From Hyphomonadaceae bacterium (GTDB lineage: Bacteria; Pseudomonadota; Alphaproteobacteria; Caulobacterales; Aquidulcibacteraceae): a stretch of 10,075 nucleotides of DNA. The notes beneath the pieces were generated by a model. It was given only the letters and a program-made list of their open reading frames with translations. It was not told the DNA's origin and did not search any database. Both the position numbers and the translations under genes were made by a program. How positions within the stretch are numbered: position 1 is the stretch's first letter; each line of letters starts with the position of its first letter. This document shows positions 7,776 through 10,075 of this stretch, in pieces. The stretch is taken from NCBI GenBank assembly GCA_016791325.1, contig JAEUMU010000059.1:1-10075 (forward strand), read 5' to 3'.

Positions 7776-7806
7776 AAGCGGCCGCCCCTATAGGGCGGCC
7801 GTTTTT
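7776..7806 (+). terminator. Intrinsic terminator of pckG
   Basis: CGGCCGCCC (7779-7787) pairs perfectly with GGGCGGCCG (7793-7801) around a five-base loop CTATA, and five T follow (7802-7806). The bases AAG before the stem can extend pairing into the T-run. It begins 22 bases after the pckG stop. It is a strong one-way terminator that separates pckG from the crotonase gene. Confidence 0.9.
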
Positions 7807-7881
7807 CTTGCGCCCTTGCCGCTACGCGCCGGCTCGCACGCGGGCTCGTGCTCTGCTAGGCCAGCGGCGAAAGGGCCACCC

Positions 7882-8655
7882 ATGAGCGAAGACCACGTTC
7901 TGATCCGCCGCGACGGTGCGGTGCTTGAAATTCGGTTCAATCGCCCCGCGAAGAAAAACGCCATCACCAACGACATGTACGGCGTCATCGCCGATGCCTT
8001 GGAAGCCGCGGCTTCCGATGCATCGGTTCGCGCCATCCTGTTCACCGCCGCAGGCGATCTTTTCACCGCGGGCAACGATCTCACGGATTTCGCCGCGCAG
8101 GGGTCGGGCGCGTTCACAGGTCCGCGCCATGTCGAGCGCTTTCTGGAACGCATGATCGAAGCGGAGAAGCCTGTCGTCGCCGCCGTTCAGGGCGATGCCG
8201 TCGGCGTTGGCGCCACCATGCTGCTGCAATGCGACCTGGTGTTCATCGCGGAGACTGCGCGGCTGGTGACGCCGTTCGTAAACCTCGGCCTCTTGCCGGA
8301 GAACGCCTCAAGCATGACGCTGCCAGATCGCATCGGCCACGTGCGCGCCTTCCAGATGCTTGGCCTGTGCGAGCCGCTTTCCGGGCGTGACGCCGCCGCT
8401 TGCGGCCTCGCCAACGCCGCGCTGCCCGCAGGCGAAGTTGAGCCGCGTGCGCGCGCCGCGGCGCAAGCGTTGACGAAAAAGGCGCCGGAATCGCTGCGCT
8501 TGACGAAAGGCTTGATGCGCAATCGCCCCGCCCTACTGGCGCGGATGAAGCAGGAAGGCGCCTTGTTTTCCGAGCGGCTCAAATCGGCCGAAGCCGCGGA
8601 GGCGTTTGCGGCATTTCTCGAAAAACGGCCCGCCGATTTCAGCAAGCTAGGCTAG
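7882..8655 (+). CDS. Enoyl-CoA hydratase/isomerase (crotonase) family protein, isomerase-like
   Basis: A 257-residue crotonase-fold protein acting on an acyl-CoA, probably in fatty-acid or aromatic-acid breakdown in the cytoplasm. Family features: FNRPAKKNAIT (19-29); the oxyanion-hole segment DLFTAGNDLTDF (59-70); AVQGDAVGVGATMLLQCDLV (101-120), where Gly110 helps form the second half of the hole; and PFVNLGLLPENASS (131-144). In true hydratases a Glu lies in the GGGCEL-type motif and another before LG; here these positions are Thr112 and Phe132. The only Glu in the right place is Glu140 (LPENAS), the pattern of delta3-delta2 enoyl-CoA isomerases. The start at 7882 is chosen because AAAGGG (7870-7875) precedes it and the protein begins as in relatives; the frame is open back to 7816. 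The gene stands alone after the pckG terminator. The family is certain; the exact reaction is inferred. Confidence 0.88.
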   Translation: MSEDHVLIRRDGAVLEIRFNRPAKKNAITNDMYGVIADALEAAASDASVRAILFTAAGDLFTAGNDLTDFAAQGSGAFTGPRHVERFLERMIEAEKPVVAAVQGDAVGVGATMLLQCDLVFIAETARLVTPFVNLGLLPENASSMTLPDRIGHVRAFQMLGLCEPLSGRDAAACGLANAALPAGEVEPRARAAAQALTKKAPESLRLTKGLMRNRPALLARMKQEGALFSERLKSAEAAEAFAAFLEKRPADFSKLG

Positions 8656-9194
8656 ACGCCCTGCCGCGCGCGCAAATCTTCCAGTTCCCGGCGCAAGCGC
8701 ACGTTCTCAAGCGCCACCGAGGCCGCCCGCGCGATTGTTTCTAACGCATGCGCCTCCTCGTCCGTGGGCCGGCGCTTTGCGGCCCAGTAGGCGCCAATGG
8801 CCGCCATCGGATCGGGCATGCCTACAGGCGCCATGATTAGGCTCTTAACGAACGTGGACTGGTAAGCGGCCAGCGGGATACGCGGATCGCCGGAAATATC
8901 CGAAATGACGACGGTTTGCCGGTTCATGATCGCCCAGCCGGAAATGCAGACCTCCATAGGAAAGCTCTGCCCTTTCCACAGCGGGCCGATGGCGTCTTCA
9001 TCTACGTAATGAACACGATCTCCTCGCCGCAGCACCACTGAGATGCCATCGGCGCCAGTGAGCCGGCGCGCGGCGGTGCGCACAACGGCCGCAACGCCGA
9101 GCTCATCGTGCGCAGCCGCCAGGCGCTCCACGGCCTCCATGAGAGTGTCTAGCGCGGCTTGGCCAGTCAGCCGCTCCCCGTACATGACTGTCAT
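8652..9194 (-). CDS. Stand-alone GAF-domain protein
   Basis: A small cytoplasmic protein (180 residues from the preferred start) made almost entirely of one GAF domain (about 14-165), a fold that binds small ligands or mediates dimers in signalling proteins. Typical segments are ALDTLMEAVERLAAAHD (14-30), ADGISVVLRRGDRVHYVDED (48-67), MEVCISGWAIMNRQTVVISDI (80-100), FVKSLIMAPV (115-124) and AAIGAYWA (131-138). It ends in a charged, probably coiled-coil helix, VRLRRELEDLRARQ, of the kind that links GAF domains to histidine kinases, but nothing follows. The ATG at 9194 is chosen because GGGG lies seven bases upstream on that strand; an ATG at 9215 and a GTG at 9272 are possible but lack a ribosome-binding site. 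Its stop shares the CTAG at 8652-8655 with the convergent crotonase gene. The ligand and signalling partner are unknown. Confidence 0.82.
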   Translation of the reverse strand: MTVMYGERLTGQAALDTLMEAVERLAAAHDELGVAAVVRTAARRLTGADGISVVLRRGDRVHYVDEDAIGPLWKGQSFPMEVCISGWAIMNRQTVVISDISGDPRIPLAAYQSTFVKSLIMAPVGMPDPMAAIGAYWAAKRRPTDEEAHALETIARAASVALENVRLRRELEDLRARQGV

Positions 9195-9317
9195 CGTCGA
9201 CCCCGATCTTGACATAGGTTTAGCTGAGTCGCGGGGGGATGTGAGCGCTTCTTGGGTTCCCGCGGATCGCACGAGGCGTGACCGCCGGCACAGCTGCCCG
9301 GCGCGGCGGGCCGTATG

Positions 9318-9352
9318 CTCCTTTCATCGGATCGACGGGATCCGAAAGGGAG
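9318..9352 (+). promoter_or_regulatory. Hairpin sequestering the ribosome-binding site of the 30-residue ORF
   Basis: TCGGATC (9327-9333) pairs with GATCCGA (9339-9345) around loop GACGG. After a two-base bulge (CA, 9325-9326), CTCCTTT (9318-9324) pairs with AAGGGAG (9346-9352), with one G-U pair. The outer strand is the Shine-Dalgarno of the ORF at 9360, so in this fold the site is hidden. This suggests translational control (thermometer, ligand or antisense). It requires transcription to start before 9318. If the weak -10-like TATGCT at 9314 were real, only the inner stem would be transcribed. Confidence 0.5.
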
Positions 9353-9359
9353 AACCGAG

Positions 9360-9452
9360 ATGACGAAGTTTTACAGCCTGATCGCCGCCTGCGCAGTGTT
9401 CGCGCCTTTCGCGATGACGATGCTGAACCAAGCGACGATGATTGTGGCCTAA
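9360..9452 (+). CDS. 30-residue single-span membrane peptide
   Basis: An ATG at 9360 with a good Shine-Dalgarno (AAGGGAGA, 9346-9353) opens a frame of 30 codons ending in TAA (9450-9452). The peptide begins MTKFYSLIAACAVFAP and ends ATMIVA. It has one basic residue at the N-terminus followed by about 18 mostly hydrophobic residues (5-22), enough for one membrane span, and no clear cleavage site. The function is unknown; I recall similar very short peptides in Caulobacterales genomes but cannot verify this here. It lies between the divergent GAF gene and a terminator 27 bases downstream, so it has its own transcription unit. The coding evidence is the ribosome-binding site, the fitting composition and the terminator placement, not length. 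Confidence 0.65.
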   Translation: MTKFYSLIAACAVFAPFAMTMLNQATMIVA

Positions 9453-9479
9453 CCCGCCCATGACCGAGCACGTAACATA

Positions 9480-9503
9480 AAGGCCCGGAGTGATCCGGGC
9501 CTT
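9480..9503. terminator. Two-way intrinsic terminator between the micropeptide and response regulator genes
   Basis: AAGGCCCGG (9480-9488) and CCGGGCCTT (9495-9503) form a perfect nine-pair stem with loop AGTGAT. On the plus strand CAGTGTTTT follows. On the minus strand the stem is followed by TTATGTTA. It lies between two convergent genes (stops at 9452 and 9519) and can end both. Confidence 0.8.
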
Positions 9504-9518
9504 CAGTGTTTTCGGGGC

Positions 9519-10075
9519 CTACACTTGCAGGCGATAGCCGCCAGTTTCAGTGATCAGCAGTTTCGGGCTCTGCGCCTCAGGTTCGATTTTCTGACGGAGG
9601 CGGTAGATATGAGTTTCGAGCGTGTGCGTCGTTACGTTGGCATTGTAACCCCAAACCTCGCGCAACAGCTCTTCGCGCCCCACCGGCTTTTCGCCAGAAC
9701 GATATAGGTAGCGTAGGATCGACGTTTCCTTGTCCGTCAGGCGGATCTTCTTATCCGCCGCGTCGACCAGCAGCCGCATGGCGGGACGAAACTCGTATGG
9801 TCCGACGCGGAAGGTGGCGTCTTCACTGGCTTCGTGGCTGCGCAAATGTGCGCGGATGCGCGCCAGCAGCACCGAAAACTTGAACGGCTTCAGCACGTAA
9901 TCGTTGGCGCCCGCATCGAGCCCTTTGACCTGATGCTCTTCTTCTTGCGCTGCGCCCGTGAGCATGATGATCGGCGCCTTCACACCCCGCTCGCGGAGCT
10001 CGCGGCAAGCCTCGAACCCATCCATGTCAGGCAAGCTGACATCCAGCACGATGGCGGCGGGCCTAGCCTCCAACG
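9519..10075 (-). CDS. OmpR/PhoB-family response regulator (5' end outside window)
   Basis: The C-terminal 184 residues of a two-component DNA-binding response regulator. The frame remains open to the window edge; the first complete codon is TTG (10073-10071), internal rather than a start, so about 45 N-terminal residues with the acidic pair are missing. Receiver features: IVLDVSLPDMDGF with phospho-acceptor Asp at visible residue 11, IIMLTG with the switch Thr39, and DYVLKPF with conserved Lys62. After a linker, the winged-helix domain (about 86-183) shows RLTDKETSILRYLYR, the recognition-helix region VTTHTLETHIYRLRQKIE and TETGGYRL. The cognate kinase is not in the window; the nearby GAF protein is a separate unit. 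The stop at 9519-9521 lies 15 bases from the shared terminator. The subfamily is certain; which regulator it is (for example a CenR-like one) cannot be told from this portion. Confidence 0.9.
   Translation of the reverse strand, partial: LEARPAAIVLDVSLPDMDGFEACRELRERGVKAPIIMLTGAAQEEEHQVKGLDAGANDYVLKPFKFSVLLARIRAHLRSHEASEDATFRVGPYEFRPAMRLLVDAADKKIRLTDKETSILRYLYRSGEKPVGREELLREVWGYNANVTTHTLETHIYRLRQKIEPEAQSPKLLITETGGYRLQV

Noticed and set aside
9220..9471. 83-codon minus-strand frame across the GAF/micropeptide intergenic region
   Set aside because: It has an Arg/Ser-rich composition, no family resemblance, and covers the hairpin leader and micropeptide, which have better support.

Overview
The window looks like a chromosomal segment of a GC-rich alphaproteobacterium, most likely of the Caulobacterales/Hyphomonadaceae type. 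This rests on the lolA-xthA gene order, paired Tat-lipoprotein DUF885 genes, a 30-residue membrane peptide of a kind I associate with that group, and the general codon and protein style. It is an inference without database searches. I saw no insertion sequence, prophage, CRISPR array, tRNA or rRNA, so this is core-type sequence rather than an island.

Left part (1-1726): the 3' portion of lolA (lipoprotein carrier, signal peptide visible) is followed by a 267-base gap that is not empty. The gap holds a good -35/-10 promoter, about 155 bases of strongly structured sequence and a 13-bp intrinsic terminator. I read it as a small RNA gene, probably 6S RNA (ssrS). xthA (exonuclease III) follows.

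Middle part (1808-5630): two tandem, same-strand paralogues encode DUF885 metallopeptidase-like lipoproteins with twin-arginine signals. Both keep the HEGVPGHH motif.

Right-centre (5631-8655): an 18-bp near-palindrome of LacI-family type lies upstream of a GTP-dependent phosphoenolpyruvate carboxykinase (start GTG 5849, with a hairpin next to its ribosome-binding site). The gene ends at a strong intrinsic terminator. Next comes a crotonase-fold protein whose active-site pattern fits an enoyl-CoA isomerase better than a hydratase. Gluconeogenesis and fatty-acid oxidation fit together metabolically, but the terminator separates the two genes.

Right end (8652-10075): a stand-alone GAF-domain protein on the minus strand shares a CTAG stop with the crotonase gene. 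A 30-residue membrane peptide gene on the plus strand has its ribosome-binding site buried in a hairpin. A two-way terminator follows, then the 3' portion of an OmpR/PhoB-type response regulator on the minus strand, cut by the window edge. The most interesting items are the sRNA between lolA and xthA, the RBS-sequestering hairpin with its micropeptide, the LacI-type operator before pckG and the duplicated DUF885 lipoproteins.
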